From Ahaetulla prasina (lineage: Eukaryota > Chordata > Lepidosauria > Squamata > Colubridae): a stretch of 64,000 nucleotides of DNA. Shown here one piece after another: positions 1 through 15,917 of the stretch. The position numbers were made by a program, and so were the translations under genes. Under the pieces are notes generated by a model. The model was given only the letters and a program-made list of their open reading frames with translations, was not told where the DNA came from and did no database searches. The stretch's first letter is position 1. Each line of letters starts with the position of its first letter. Where the stretch lies: NCBI RefSeq assembly GCF_028640845.1, contig NC_080541.1, positions 1,336,435 to 1,400,434 of the forward strand. Reading direction: 5' to 3'.

Positions 1-521
1 GCATTCACAAGGTGGAAGTTTTTAAGAAGAAATTGGAGAATGGAAAGTTACTGGGTGTGAGTGAAAGTTTTAACCAGCCTAGGGAATCTGCTGCTAACAG
101 GGAGCCTGCCTGTCAGCTCTATGCTGTATAACATTTTCCTGCTTGTGGTCTTGTTTAAATGGTTTTCAATGGGTTTTGGAGGAGGCTTACAATAGCAGGT
201 TTAATTGCATGCTGCCCAGTGTCAGATGGGCGCCATGCAAATTTGCCAGATAAACAAACAGATCTGCAATGCTTTGAACTCTGTGCAATGTGGGTTTGTT
301 TGTTTGTTCCAGGGCTGCAGAGCTGCTTCCCTGGGTGGGAGGGGCGGCTGAGGAGGGGAAGCAGAGAAGCAGCCCCTCAGTTCCTGGGCTGTAATGTCTG
401 AATTGAGCCACAGGGGGGGTGGGGTGGGGGGGTTGGCGGTCTGACAGGCGGCCATTTTGGGCAGAGCCCCCCACCCCCCCTCGAAGCCGAGCAGTAACCG
501 CCGGTGTTTCTTTTCTTTCAG
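1..521 (+). other. Intron of the CK2 alpha gene (upstream part)
   Basis: Non-coding sequence that ends in a pyrimidine-rich tract and AG immediately before the first readable CK2 alpha exon at 522. It has a G-rich run near 412-430. I recognise no repeat or gene in it. Confidence 0.7.
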
Positions 522-6920
<6,399 letters not shown>

Positions 6921-7365
6921 CCACCAGAAAGCCACCTCCGGCTTTGAGCACCGCCGAGGCCTCAGCCGTGCCCCTCTCCTCCTCCTCCTCCTCCTCCTCA
7001 CCTCACCTGCCCGCCTCTGCATGGCGCTACCGACGCCCAGGGCGGGCAGGAGGACAGCCAGGCGTGGCAGGCGGAAGAGTCCCGCGTCTGGATCCCACAT
7101 TCTTTTGTTTGTTTGTTTCTGTTGAGTATGTCGAGGAGCCACGTTCCGGCTGCTGCTGCTGCTGCTACTGCTGCTCTTCCGCCTCCTCTCCTCAGTGGGG
7201 CCACAAAGGCAGACTCTGATTCCAGGCAGAGGCTTCTTCTTCTCCTCTGGGGTGGTTTGTGTCGAGTCCCGTCAGCTGCATTCTTCCCATGAGGGTCGTG
7301 GTTAGTGATGCAACTACAGTGTAGACACCTGAACGGAGAATAAAATTTATTTTCTATGTCCCTAA
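6921..7365 (+). other. 3' UTR and poly(A) signal of the CK2 alpha gene
   Basis: Follows the TGA at 6918-6920. It holds a (CTC)n run (about 6977-7000), a CTG-rich run (about 7151-7180) and a canonical AATAAA at 7339-7344. Cleavage is inferred about 15-25 bases downstream. Confidence 0.7.
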
Positions 7366-7430
7366 AAGGGGCAGGTGTTGGGCCCTGCTTCTTCCGGAGG
7401 GAGGTGATGCCAGAATGCAGGGGGGACCGA

Positions 7431-7572
7431 CCCTGGCCACTTTTAAGGTGGGGGGTGGGGTGTTCAGCTCCCAGAATTCCCCAGCCAGCCATGGAAGCTT
7501 CCAGCACCACTGTGGCTGGGGGATTCTGGGAGTGGAAGTCCACCAGCCTTAAAGTGACCAAGGGTGGGGACT
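7431..7572. mobile_element. Palindromic MITE downstream of the kinase
   Basis: Arms CAGCTCCCAGAATTCCCCAG and GGGGATTCTGGGAGTGGAAG with CCTGGCCACTTTTAAGG at one end. Degraded relative to the 8227 copy. Confidence 0.65.
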
Positions 7573-8027
7573 TCTACCGTAGCAGACAGAGGTGGATGCT
7601 TTGAGGCTTTTTGGGTGGTGGGGTCAAGAGACCAGCACTAGAAATGGAACACACGCATTCCGGAATTTTGCCCTCCTCTCTGCTTCCAGGCCTGGTCTTT
7701 GGTTCCTGTGGGTTGGGCCCAGGGAAGGAAGGTTCCTTTTTTCACTCCGGTGATTTCCAGGGAGCGCTTGGGCGACCTTCTGCAGGGCAGGTGGGGCGGC
7801 CTGAGCCCTTCCCACACTTGAGGGCTGGGGAGGAAGGGTAGGCGATGGCCCCTTTCCCGTCTTTCAGTTGGAAGCTGGGGCCATGGAGGGGGGATTCCTT
7901 GGGGTGCCAACCCTGCAGCTCAGGAGGTTGTGAACTTGGGGAGCAAGACGGACCCCCTCAGGTTGTCTTGGCAGCAAATCTGGAGTCTGCCCCTGTCAGG
8001 AGTGGGACGCAGCGGTGAGTTCCTTCA
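7573..8027. other. Unassigned intergenic DNA
   Basis: I see no gene, RNA or recognisable repeat; short open frames here have no family features. Confidence 0.5.
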
Positions 8028-8108
8028 GTCTGCAAACACTTGGTCCTCATCTTACAATCGCAATTGAGCCCACGGTTTCCGTGGTTTGTCTCGTAGTCAG
8101 CTAGAGGG
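8028..8108. mobile_element. Tigger-like MITE fragment
   Basis: ACTTGGTCCTCATCTTACAA and CGCAATTGAGCC match the terminal part of the 24521-24857 element. Confidence 0.45.
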
Positions 8109-8226
8109 ATCAGGATAGAAACCACTGGACATGGATCCGAAGACAGAGAAGGGGCGAGGAGGGAGGTCTGCAGAGCCCCGTAACTGAAAAGCTCTCTCAT
8201 CGCTTCCTGCCTCGGGTGGTCTAGGG

Positions 8227-8348
8227 CAGGGGTCTCCAACCTTGGCAATTTTACGACTGGTGGGCTTCAACTCCCAGACTTCGCTGGCTGAGGAATTCTG
8301 GGAGTTGAAGTCCACAAGTCCTAAAGTTGCCAAGGTTGGAGACCCCTG
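8227..8348. mobile_element. Palindromic MITE, well preserved
   Basis: Ends CAGGGGTCTCCAACCTTGG and CCAAGGTTGGAGACCCCTG; the arms are near-complete reverse complements. Flanks GTCTAGGG and GTTTTAGG may be a decayed 8-bp hAT-type target duplication. Confidence 0.82.
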
Positions 8349-8809
8349 GTTTTAGGGCATCCTCCCTGCGTGCTGTCGGGCTTTGGATGTGGCAGATGTA
8401 AATGGAGACCCCCTCTGGGGCTTAATTCATACAGTCGTTGGCCAGTTCACAAAGCCGATCCCTGAGCCTCTCACATAACCAGTCAGAGCATTTACTGACC
8501 TGTAAGCCGCTGCTCTTCCTTCGTGGAACAAAAGCTAAACGGTGTTGGGTCATTGGAAAAGGACTCCCAGCAGACCCCGCTCTCTCGCTCCTGCTTGGAT
8601 GTGGTTCGTGGCTCCCACTTCCCCGGTCCTTGGTTCGAGGGATGGCCTGGCTTACTGCGGGGAATGTTTTAACGAAACCTCCTATCCTGCGCCTGGAAGG
8701 GGAGCTCTTCGCTCCAGGGTGTTGCTCAGTGCAGAAGCTGCCCAGGCCTTTTGGAGAGACAGCTGGCTGGTGTCTGTGTGGGAAGTTCTCTGGCAGAGCC
8801 ACTAGCACT
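8349..8809. other. Unassigned intergenic DNA
   Basis: No gene or repeat recognised; several overlapping short frames without domain signatures. Confidence 0.4.
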
Positions 8810-9010
8810 GATGATGTTACAACTTTGGGTAATGAAACGTCTTCGAGAAAACAACCAAACTCCGAGAGCACCAAGGACCCACACAGCCTTTCTTCCCTCC
8901 CTCCCTCCCTCCACAAATTCCACTCCCTTCCAATGCTGATGATGTTACTATGTGGGGCAATGAAATGTCTTCAAGACAACATTCCGGTTCAGAGAGTAAC
9001 ACGGATCCCT
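8810..9010 (+). repeat. Paired repeat, possibly Penelope-like 3' tails
   Basis: Two related blocks with TGATGATGTTAC and GTAATGAAACGTCTTCGAGA-type sequence (8811-8878 and 8937-9010). A relative lies at 44285-44345. Assignment to Penelope tails is from memory and tentative. Confidence 0.4.
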
Positions 9011-9568
9011 CCCCTGAATCGACTTCCTTGTTTCTGATCATGTTCTTTTGAGGTGGCAAAGTTTGTTCCTTCCTCTAGCACAATCTTTTCGATATCTGAA
9101 GATGGCTGTCCTATAACCGAATATCTCTTGCAGGCTAACTATGCCCAGTTCCTTTTGCTGTCCTTCACCAGATAAAGAGAACAAAGCCTAAAATGCAGAA
9201 AGAAAAGGAAGAAAAAAGAAATATGAAGAAATCACTTGCGATGTAAACCTTTAACTGACCTCTTGTTCTGTGGCTATGATACACCTTTCACTTTTTTGCG
9301 TCTTTTTTTAAAAAAAGATTTAATCAAACCCGTCTATCCTGATTACATTTTTTTTTTCTGTTTCACGGAAAACCTCCAGAAGGTGTTTCGTCAACTGTGC
9401 TTTGATGAGGCTCAAGTTATGGGTAGCTGATCCCCTTTGTGTGGCCCCCTTTGAATAAAAACTCAGCCGGGAATCTTATTCTAACCAAACCACTAGAAAA
9501 TGTTTTTAAAAATCCTGTTTGAAGCCGGTTCTCTGGGTGGCCGAGTCTTGTCACTGATGTATTTATAA
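9011..9568. other. Unassigned AT-richer DNA
   Basis: Includes A/T runs near 9307 and 9348 and an isolated AATAAA near 9454; no gene recognised. Confidence 0.4.
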
Positions 9569-9783
9569 CAGAATTGGAAGAGATCTTGGGGGCCTTCTAG
9601 TTCAACCCCCTTGCTTAGGCAGGAGACCTTACATCATTTCAGACAAACGGTTTTCCGATATCATAAAAACCTCCAGTGTTGGAGCACCCACAACTTCTGG
9701 TGGCAGACTGCTCCCCTGGTTAATTGTTCTGACTTGATTGGTTTCCATCCATTGCTTCTTGTCTTGCCTTCGGGTGCCTTGGA
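9569..9783 (-). mobile_element. CR1 LINE 3' fragment
   Basis: Antisense 3' UTR (GGCCTTCTAGTTCAACCCCC) plus the end of the ORF2 C-terminal region. Confidence 0.85.
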
Positions 9784-10379
9784 CCTATAAGAGGATTTTT
9801 TTAGAGTGCTTGATCTAAGACCGCAACACCAGACAGATCTTGGAAGATGTAGCCCTTGCCTTCTCTTGTGGTCTGATCCTCTTTGCCTTTGTATCTTAGA
9901 AACCAATCCCAGAAACAAAAGAGGCGCTCAAAGTAAATTTATTCAAGAGAATCGAGATTGATTGAGTTATGTCCCGAGGCGCCTGGGGCCTGGCTTCACA
10001 CCCTGTTCCTGGAACCCTCCACCTCGCACAGGGCCAGGGATACCGTGTGGACGGTGACGGTGATGTAGTGTCCCACTTGACCGTTGCAGGAGATGGTGCT
10101 GATGGAGCCCAGGCGGGTATCGGTGATGGTCCCACAGCTGTTGGAAGGAGAAAACGGAGGAACCCCTCCCATGGTTTGTCATGGTTCAGAAAGAGCGGAT
10201 CAGAAGAGCAGTTAATGTGTTCCTACAAACGGTTACACGTCTAGTTGGGAAATGTCTCCTCGGGACATTTCAAGGCCCCTTGGATGAACTCGGGGCAGCC
10301 CCAGCAGAAGAGGCTTCCTTAGATATCGAACTATAACATCTAACCCGTTGCAAGTCTGGCCCCATATTATGGTGATTTT

Positions 10380-10875
10380 ATTAGTTTTATTATAATTTTT
10401 ATTTATCTCCTACTTTTAGGCGATTTAGATATTGCATATAAAATTGTACATAGTAATGTTTTACCTGTAAATGACTTTTGTAGTTTTAGCCATAATGTAA
10501 TGTGTGAACAGCTGTGCTTTAAACTTAATGTAAACTGCTCTAAACACGATTATAAAAAATTTGAGTTTTGTAACAGAGTTGTCAAATTATGGAATATCCT
10601 ACCTGATTCAGTTGTCCCAGCTATTAACTTCCACAGTTTTAATTCTAACTTGCCTTCTGTGGACTACATCCCATATTTAAGAGGTTCCTGTGTAAGTGCC
10701 CTAATGTCCCCGTCACATTTTAATTTTTTCATTTAAAATTTAAAAAACCCATATCCATCCATCTATCCTTTCTAATTTTGCTGATGCTTTATTTAAAGTT
10801 ATCTTCATATATCATGATTGTGTGACCTCTCTAGATGCCGTACACTAAATAAAATTAAGAAATGCTTTCCTAAAA
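10380..10875 (+). mobile_element. LINE 3' fragment (CR1/L2 group)
   Basis: Encodes KKFEFCNRVVKLWNILPDS, the NRVVxxWNxLP block typical of the C-terminus of this LINE group, and ends near AATAAAATTAAG. A related copy is at 26410-26820. Confidence 0.65.
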
Positions 10876-10879
10876 AAGA

Positions 10880-11330
10880 TACACATTGATCCCCCTGTGA
10901 CTACGTAGGACGGACGGGGAGGAAGCCAACCACCAGATTGCAAGAACACAAACAAGCAGTCAGATGAAGAGATCCAATCTCTTTGGTAGCCTCACAAGGA
11001 CACACGTTCAGTTTTGCAGCTACTAAAGTTGTTGGATGAGCAGGCACAAAAACAGCCAAGTAATTGAAACCTGGGGAAGGGTCCCATCGTCAGTCAACCG
11101 GAGTGCTGATTTACCATCAGCCTATCAAGTACTTGGAAGGTGAGGACCGAACAACAGCCAATGACTTCAATGCCAGCCATCAACAGGCAAGATAAATACC
11201 ACACACACAAAACAGCAATAGTGAGAGAAATTTCCCAAAGATGGGCTCTGTCATGAGTTGAAAGCTCAGAAGGCAAAACCTCTGGTCCCGGTCACTGATC
11301 CAGATTGGATCCTAAAAAAGATGTTCCCAA
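10880..11330 (+). mobile_element. Penelope-like element fragment with GIY-YIG remnant
   Basis: Reads YVGRTGRKPTTRLQEHKQAV, the start of the GIY-YIG endonuclease domain of Penelope-like retroelements. ISLVASQGHTFSF and KVVG follow, with stop codons between. Inactive. Confidence 0.7.
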
Positions 11331-11786
11331 ATATGGAAGTCTTAAGCATTTTAGCCTCCCCTCCCTCTCTAAGCACCGCCCTTATCTATGATGTCTTGGG
11401 TGCTACCAAATTGGCGTCCTTTTCCTAGCCACCTGCCCTCCTGATTAACCACCATCTGTGGAATGGGCCAAGAGGAACTTGCAGACGATTGGATAGGCCA
11501 CAGTTGGGCATGCAGTCGGTCACGCGGATCTCTGCTCCCTGGAGCCTTTCTCCACAGTAGTCCTAGCAGTCCTCACGGTTTTTCACCACCACGGAAGAAA
11601 TGGCCTAGTGGCTTCCCAGATCCATGTACCACCAGGGCTCCCTTTGTTGCTTCGTGTGGGTGCAAGTATTCTGCCCAATCCAGCGCCTGCTGCAGTTCCC
11701 ATCCACGGCTTTTCTGGCTACTGAATTGAACTGGCTTATATAGGTGGACGATTAGAAAGCTGGACACCCTCTGGCCACATTTCTAG

Positions 11787-12230
11787 CTGGAAAGAAGTTT
11801 GGGAGAAGAAAGGCATGTCAGAGAATTTATTCTCGGTTGACCTGCCTGCTCTGGATTTGCACACAAACATCCAGGAAGAAACACAAAGTCCCTGGGACAA
11901 CTTACAACTCTCTTGAAGTTTTGTTCCCTGCTGGAGACCAGTTTGGAAGCGCACAAGGGAGGGAAATGCAGGTGACCCTCTGGGCTTTTCTGCACGACTG
12001 ACCAGAACGAATGGACAGAGGCAGTCTGGAGAGCTGTTCATGGATGCCAACTATGTTATTAGTTTATCAAAATATAAATAGAGGAATATAAAGAAAAATG
12101 AAGACTGGGAAAATAAGAGAGGAAAAGGGGGAGAGAGGAAAGTGTAGATTAAAGGGAAAAAGGAAATTTCTGACTGTTTTTGGTGCAGTGGATTGAAGTA
12201 ATTACATAAAACCTCAACTTTTTAGTTTTA
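11787..12230. other. Unassigned DNA upstream of lectin copy D exon
   Basis: No exon with a signal peptide and donor could be matched to the other lectin copies. Purine-rich from 12080 to 12170. Confidence 0.4.
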
Positions 12231-12660
12231 CAGGTGAAACACAAAAAATTAGAACATCGTGCAAAAGTTCATTTATTTCAGTAATGCAACTTAAAAGGTG
12301 AAACTAATATATGAGATAGACTCATTACATGCAAATCGAGATAGTTCAAGCCTTGATTTGTCATAATTTTGATGATTATGGCTGACAGCTCATGAAAACC
12401 CCAAATTCACAATCTCAGAAAATTAGAATATTACATGAAATCAATAGAACAAGGATTGTACATAGAACGATATCAGACCTTTGAAAAGTATAAGCATGCT
12501 TATGTACTTAGTACTTGGTTTGGGCCCCTTTTGCATCAATTACTGCCTCAATGCGGTGTGGCATGGATGCTATCCGCCTGTGGCAGTCCTGAGGTGTTAC
12601 GGAAGACCAGGATGCTTCAAAAGCGGCCTTCAGCTCTTCTTCATATGTTCGGTTGAGATT
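12231..12660 (-). mobile_element. Tc1/mariner transposon 3' remnant
   Basis: On the minus strand 12655-12524 reads EELKAAFEASW, then RIASMPHRIEAVIDAKGAQ and TKY before a stop. This is the usual C-terminus of Tc1-type transposases (SMPxR...AVI.AKG..TKY). The 3' non-coding part with AAAATTAGAATATT and the end near CAGGTGAAACAC follows. The 5' portion is missing. Confidence 0.8.
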
Positions 12661-12685
12661 GGACAGCCATTTATCCAGAATGGTT

Positions 12686-12756
12686 TAGAATTTCCTGCTT
12701 GAGCAGAGGGTTGGACTAGAAGACCTCCAAGGTCCCTTCCAACTCTGTTATTCTGA
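12686..12756 (+). mobile_element. CR1 3' tail scrap
   Basis: Seventy bases of CR1 3' UTR (GGTTGGACTAGAAGACCTCC), joined to the Tc1 remnant. Confidence 0.75.
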
Positions 12757-13414
12757 AATGACTCTTCCTGGGCAGCCTCTGAGTCCCGGGAGAACCTCAC
12801 GGCGATGGGCAGAAGTGATGGCCGGAGTATCAGTGGAAGAAGACAAACGGAATTTGACCAAGCCCAGAGCTGCACCAAGTTCTGAGCTTTCATGGTGGTG
12901 AGACCAGCAGGGAAGCGCCTGCAACGCTGGTTTCATTGCATCAACAGGTTGTTCTCCACTGACCGGGTTTCAGGCTCCTCTTTTGGGGGAGGCCAGGCAA
13001 GAAAAGCTGATTATTTGAGCTGAACATGTTTCAAGCAAAGCTTAGTTAGGTGCGCACATGTGTTAAGAGTTGTTTATTTAGCATCCATTTCAGGACAAAC
13101 TCAAGGATGTGCGGAAGGAAGTGCACAGTACACAAAGCTTTGCTTTGCTTGTTCTAGAGAATGGCAGAGGTGGGAGCGAGAGAGACAATTACGCAGGGAA
13201 GATTTTTAAAAACATGGCAACGTTGAAGCTGAAAGGTGAGGCCTGGCAGATTCTCAGGCTGGCTGTTTCTGTCTGTGAACAAATGGAGAAAACCTGGAAA
13301 TGTTCTGGTCTTCTCCCAGTCGTGAACCTGGATCGTTGCATGCAGAATAGTGGCTGTGATGGGGTCTGACTTGATAAGTATTAAATACTGCAGTATTATT
13401 TATCCTTGTATTAC
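12757..13414. other. Unassigned DNA
   Basis: Holds two short minus-strand frames starting at 12936 and 12893, the latter with a hydrophobic stretch (CLLPLILRPSLLPIAV). No splice context or homologue supports calling a gene. Confidence 0.35.
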
Positions 13415-13422
13415 CTCTTTCC

Positions 13423-13559
13423 CAGTGGTGGGATTCAGCCAGTTCGCACCACTTCAGGAGAACCGGTTGTTAACTTTCTGAGCAGTTTGGCAAACTGGTT
13501 GTTGGAAGAAATCGTTATGGCAGAGAACCGGTTGTTAAATTACTTGAATCTCACCACTG
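13423..13559. mobile_element. hAT-like MITE with perfect 8-bp TSD
   Basis: Ends CAGTGGTGGGATTCA and TGAATCTCACCACTG, flanked by CTCTTTCC on both sides (13415-13422 and 13560-13567). Confidence 0.88.
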
Positions 13560-13561
13560 CT

Positions 13562-13689
13562 CTTTCCCCTTTCGGCTGGTTGCACATTTTGAATGTAATT
13601 ATTATTTTCTGTGTTGTCTTGCAAGTGTAATGAGTGGTTCTCTACCCAAAACTAATTCCTTTTGTGTCTAATCACACTTGGCCATTAAA
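13562..13689 (+). mobile_element. L3-type LINE 3' tail
   Basis: Contains TTCCTTTTGTGTCTAATCAC and TTGGCCATTAAAGAATTC just before the pentanucleotide array. A relative lies at about 22560-22700. Confidence 0.65.
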
Positions 13690-13810
13690 GAATTCTATTC
13701 TATTCCATTCTATTTTCTATTCTATTCTATTCTATTCTATTCTATTCTATTCTATTCTATTCTATTCTATTCTATTCTATTCTATTCTATTCTATTCTAT
13801 TCCATCCCAT
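13690..13810. repeat. (ATTCT)n microsatellite
   Basis: About 120 bases of near-perfect ATTCT (equivalent to AATAG on the other strand), continuous with the LINE tail. Confidence 0.95.
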
Positions 13811-13887
13811 CCCATCCATTCTCTATATTCTATATAGCGGTAATCCAGTATTTGAGGGGCTAGCGCAAAGAGGAGGGGGTCAAACTA

Positions 13888-13960
13888 TGCTTGAGCAGGG
13901 GTCTGGACTAGAAGACCCCCAAGGTCTCTTCTAACTTTATCCTATTCTAATTCTAAAAAG
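13888..13960 (+). mobile_element. CR1 3' tail scrap
   Basis: Degraded tail with GTCTGGACTAGAAGACCCCC. Confidence 0.7.
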
Positions 13961-14789
13961 ATCTCCAAAGTCGCTTCCAACTCTCTTAATCTACCCTTGT
14001 ATTAAGAGCAAGCAACCAGAACTACTCGTGAAGCATCTCAAAGAGGTTTATTAGAGGTCCCTGGAGCTCTCTGGCTTTGGCTCTTTTTATGCAGACCTTT
14101 CTTTACCCAAACTAGGTACCATCATCAGTTTCATTGCTAGTCACCTATGATACACGGATCTCACCAGGCTGGCTGCATTCCCTTGGGAAAGGCTTCGGGG
14201 ATTCTGGGGGAGGTCAGCCCTGTGGGGCTTTTTGCAGTGCAAAGATGCCAAGCTCAGCCCTCTCTTAATGCCTCCCTCCAGTCTAGCTGTAGATTCCATC
14301 TTGCTTCCTTTTCCTGCCTCTACCCTGTTTTATAGTCCAGGCATCTTGCAACAGCCATGGTCTATTCTTGTGCTCCTCAACAACATTTCCAGTGGCTCTT
14401 CACAGGTGAAGAGGGGTTGGCCAGAGAGCTGACCAACCAGTATGGGAGGTCAGAGGGCCCTGGTGGGTGAGAGGGAGGGGAGTCTTGGTCCTGGGCTCCT
14501 CGGGATAACCCAGTGAGGCTGGGGGTGCCAGGTGAGACAATCCTCTCTGATAGGATTAAATATTGACCAAGGTCCATTCATAAATTGACAGAAATATGGA
14601 CCTAGGAAGTGCTAGCCAATATCTCCCACTTCTGCTGGAGTGCTCAAGTCAAGAACACCAGTAGCACGGATCCTCCACTAGGGAGCAGCAGGTGCCTTTA
14701 TTGGTGGGGAGATGGGAGTGCCTTCTGGTCTGGGGAACCCCTCTTGCATAGAAAGAACTAAAGAGAAGCTGATATATGAAGACACCTGC
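13961..14789. other. Unassigned intergenic DNA
   Basis: Short frames only; no gene or clear repeat. Confidence 0.4.
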
Positions 14790-15285
14790 TTAAGGCCACA
14801 CCTAAAATACCACATCCAGTTTCGGTCACTACACTACAAAAAAGATGTTGAGACTCTAGAAAGAGTGCAGAGAAGAGCAACCAAGATGATGAGGGGACTG
14901 GAGGCTAAAACAAATGAACGGTTGCAGGAACTGGGCATGGCTAAGTCTAGTGAAGAGAAGGACCAGGGGAGACATGATAGCCATTTTCTAATATTTGAGA
15001 GGGGCTGCCACAGAGAGGAGGTGCGGGGTGTGTGTGCTCAAGCTATTCTCTAGAGCACTGGAAGGAGTAATGGATAGAAACTGATCAAGGAGAGATTCAA
15101 CATGGAAATGAGAAATTTTCTGACAGAACAACCAACCCATGGAACAGAAGGTGCCTTCAGAAGGTGGAAGCTCTCAAGAAGAGACTGGATATCCACTTGT
15201 CAGAAATGGTGTAGTAGGGTCTCCTGCTTGGGTGGGGGGTTGGACTAGATGACCTACAAGGTCCCTTCCAACTCTGTTATTCTAG
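14790..15285 (+). mobile_element. CR1 LINE 3' end
   Basis: ORF2 C-terminal sequence (ETLERVQRRATKMMRGLEAK) with frame breaks, then 3' UTR to about 15285. Confidence 0.88.
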
Positions 15286-15872
15286 TATTATATCAGCCAC
15301 TGTTGAACTCTAACTCTGCTGACTGCCATGAAACCAACCAGGGGGCCAGCAGCCACAGAGTCGGGGGGCCCTCACAAAACGTGAGAATTAGGGATTGAGG
15401 GGGAGGGGGATACCTGAAGTGCCACCTGCTTCCTTGGTCCAAGAGGGGAAACAAGGCCACCTTGGCTAGTTGGTTGGATTTACCTCCCAATTTTCCTCCA
15501 GGCAAAGCAAGGGGGCTTCCTGGGAAATCTCCATTCACTGTGGCTGAAAGGAAAGGACCCTGTCAGGTAAATATTGGGCTGTGAGGGAAGGAGAATGGCT
15601 CAAAATGATGCTGAATTTCCACAGATGAGGATGGATGTGCTCTCACATCAACACTCAGATTGCTTCGGAGCACTAGCTGGTGCCTACCAAAGGCAGGTTG
15701 CCAGATGCGCTGCCCATTGAAGGGAATCTCACCAGCTCCGGGCTGAATTGTGGAGTCCTTGGTGCTCCCTGAGTGATCTCGATCACGGAAGGGCTCCCCT
15801 GACAGACACAAAGGCCTCCCTTTGGACCAAAGAATGAACAGACGAAATGTGAGAATGCCTCTGAGGAGCCCA

Positions 15873-15878
15873 TTTATT
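15873..15878 (-). promoter_or_regulatory. Poly(A) signal of lectin copy A
   Basis: AATAAA on the minus strand, 40 bases past the stop codon. The surrounding block is conserved in copies B and C. Confidence 0.7.
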
Positions 15879-15917
15879 TGGAGAGCAATTGGCATTTCGT
15901 GGGAGCATCGATCTTCT

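Larger units (their letters stand above)
9996..11786 (-). pseudogene. F-type lectin copy D (decayed)
   Basis: The last coding exon (9996-10137) is intact. After a CAG acceptor it encodes CGTITDTRLGSISTI and onward to ALCEVEGSRNRV and TGA, and has the same 142-base length as in copies A-C. An AATAAA on this strand lies at 9938-9943. The middle exon (about 11480-11786) is recognisable by KAVDGNC, CTHTK, PWW and VVVKNREDC but has three in-frame stops (one before the SSTY region, one in the GSH-AISS region, one after NREDC), a small insertion before YCGER, and no clear GT donor. No signal-peptide exon was found upstream to 14 kb. LINE and Penelope remnants fill the intron. It is a non-functional family member, unless the last exon is used by another transcript. 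Confidence 0.85.

Noticed and set aside
12630..12936. Hydrophobic short frame as the missing signal exon of lectin D
   Set aside because: It does not match the MKLI-type leader of the other copies and has no GT donor in the right phase; it overlaps a CR1 scrap.
13634..13863. Frames encoding repeated Phe-Tyr-Ser-Ile
   Set aside because: Translation of the (ATTCT)n microsatellite.
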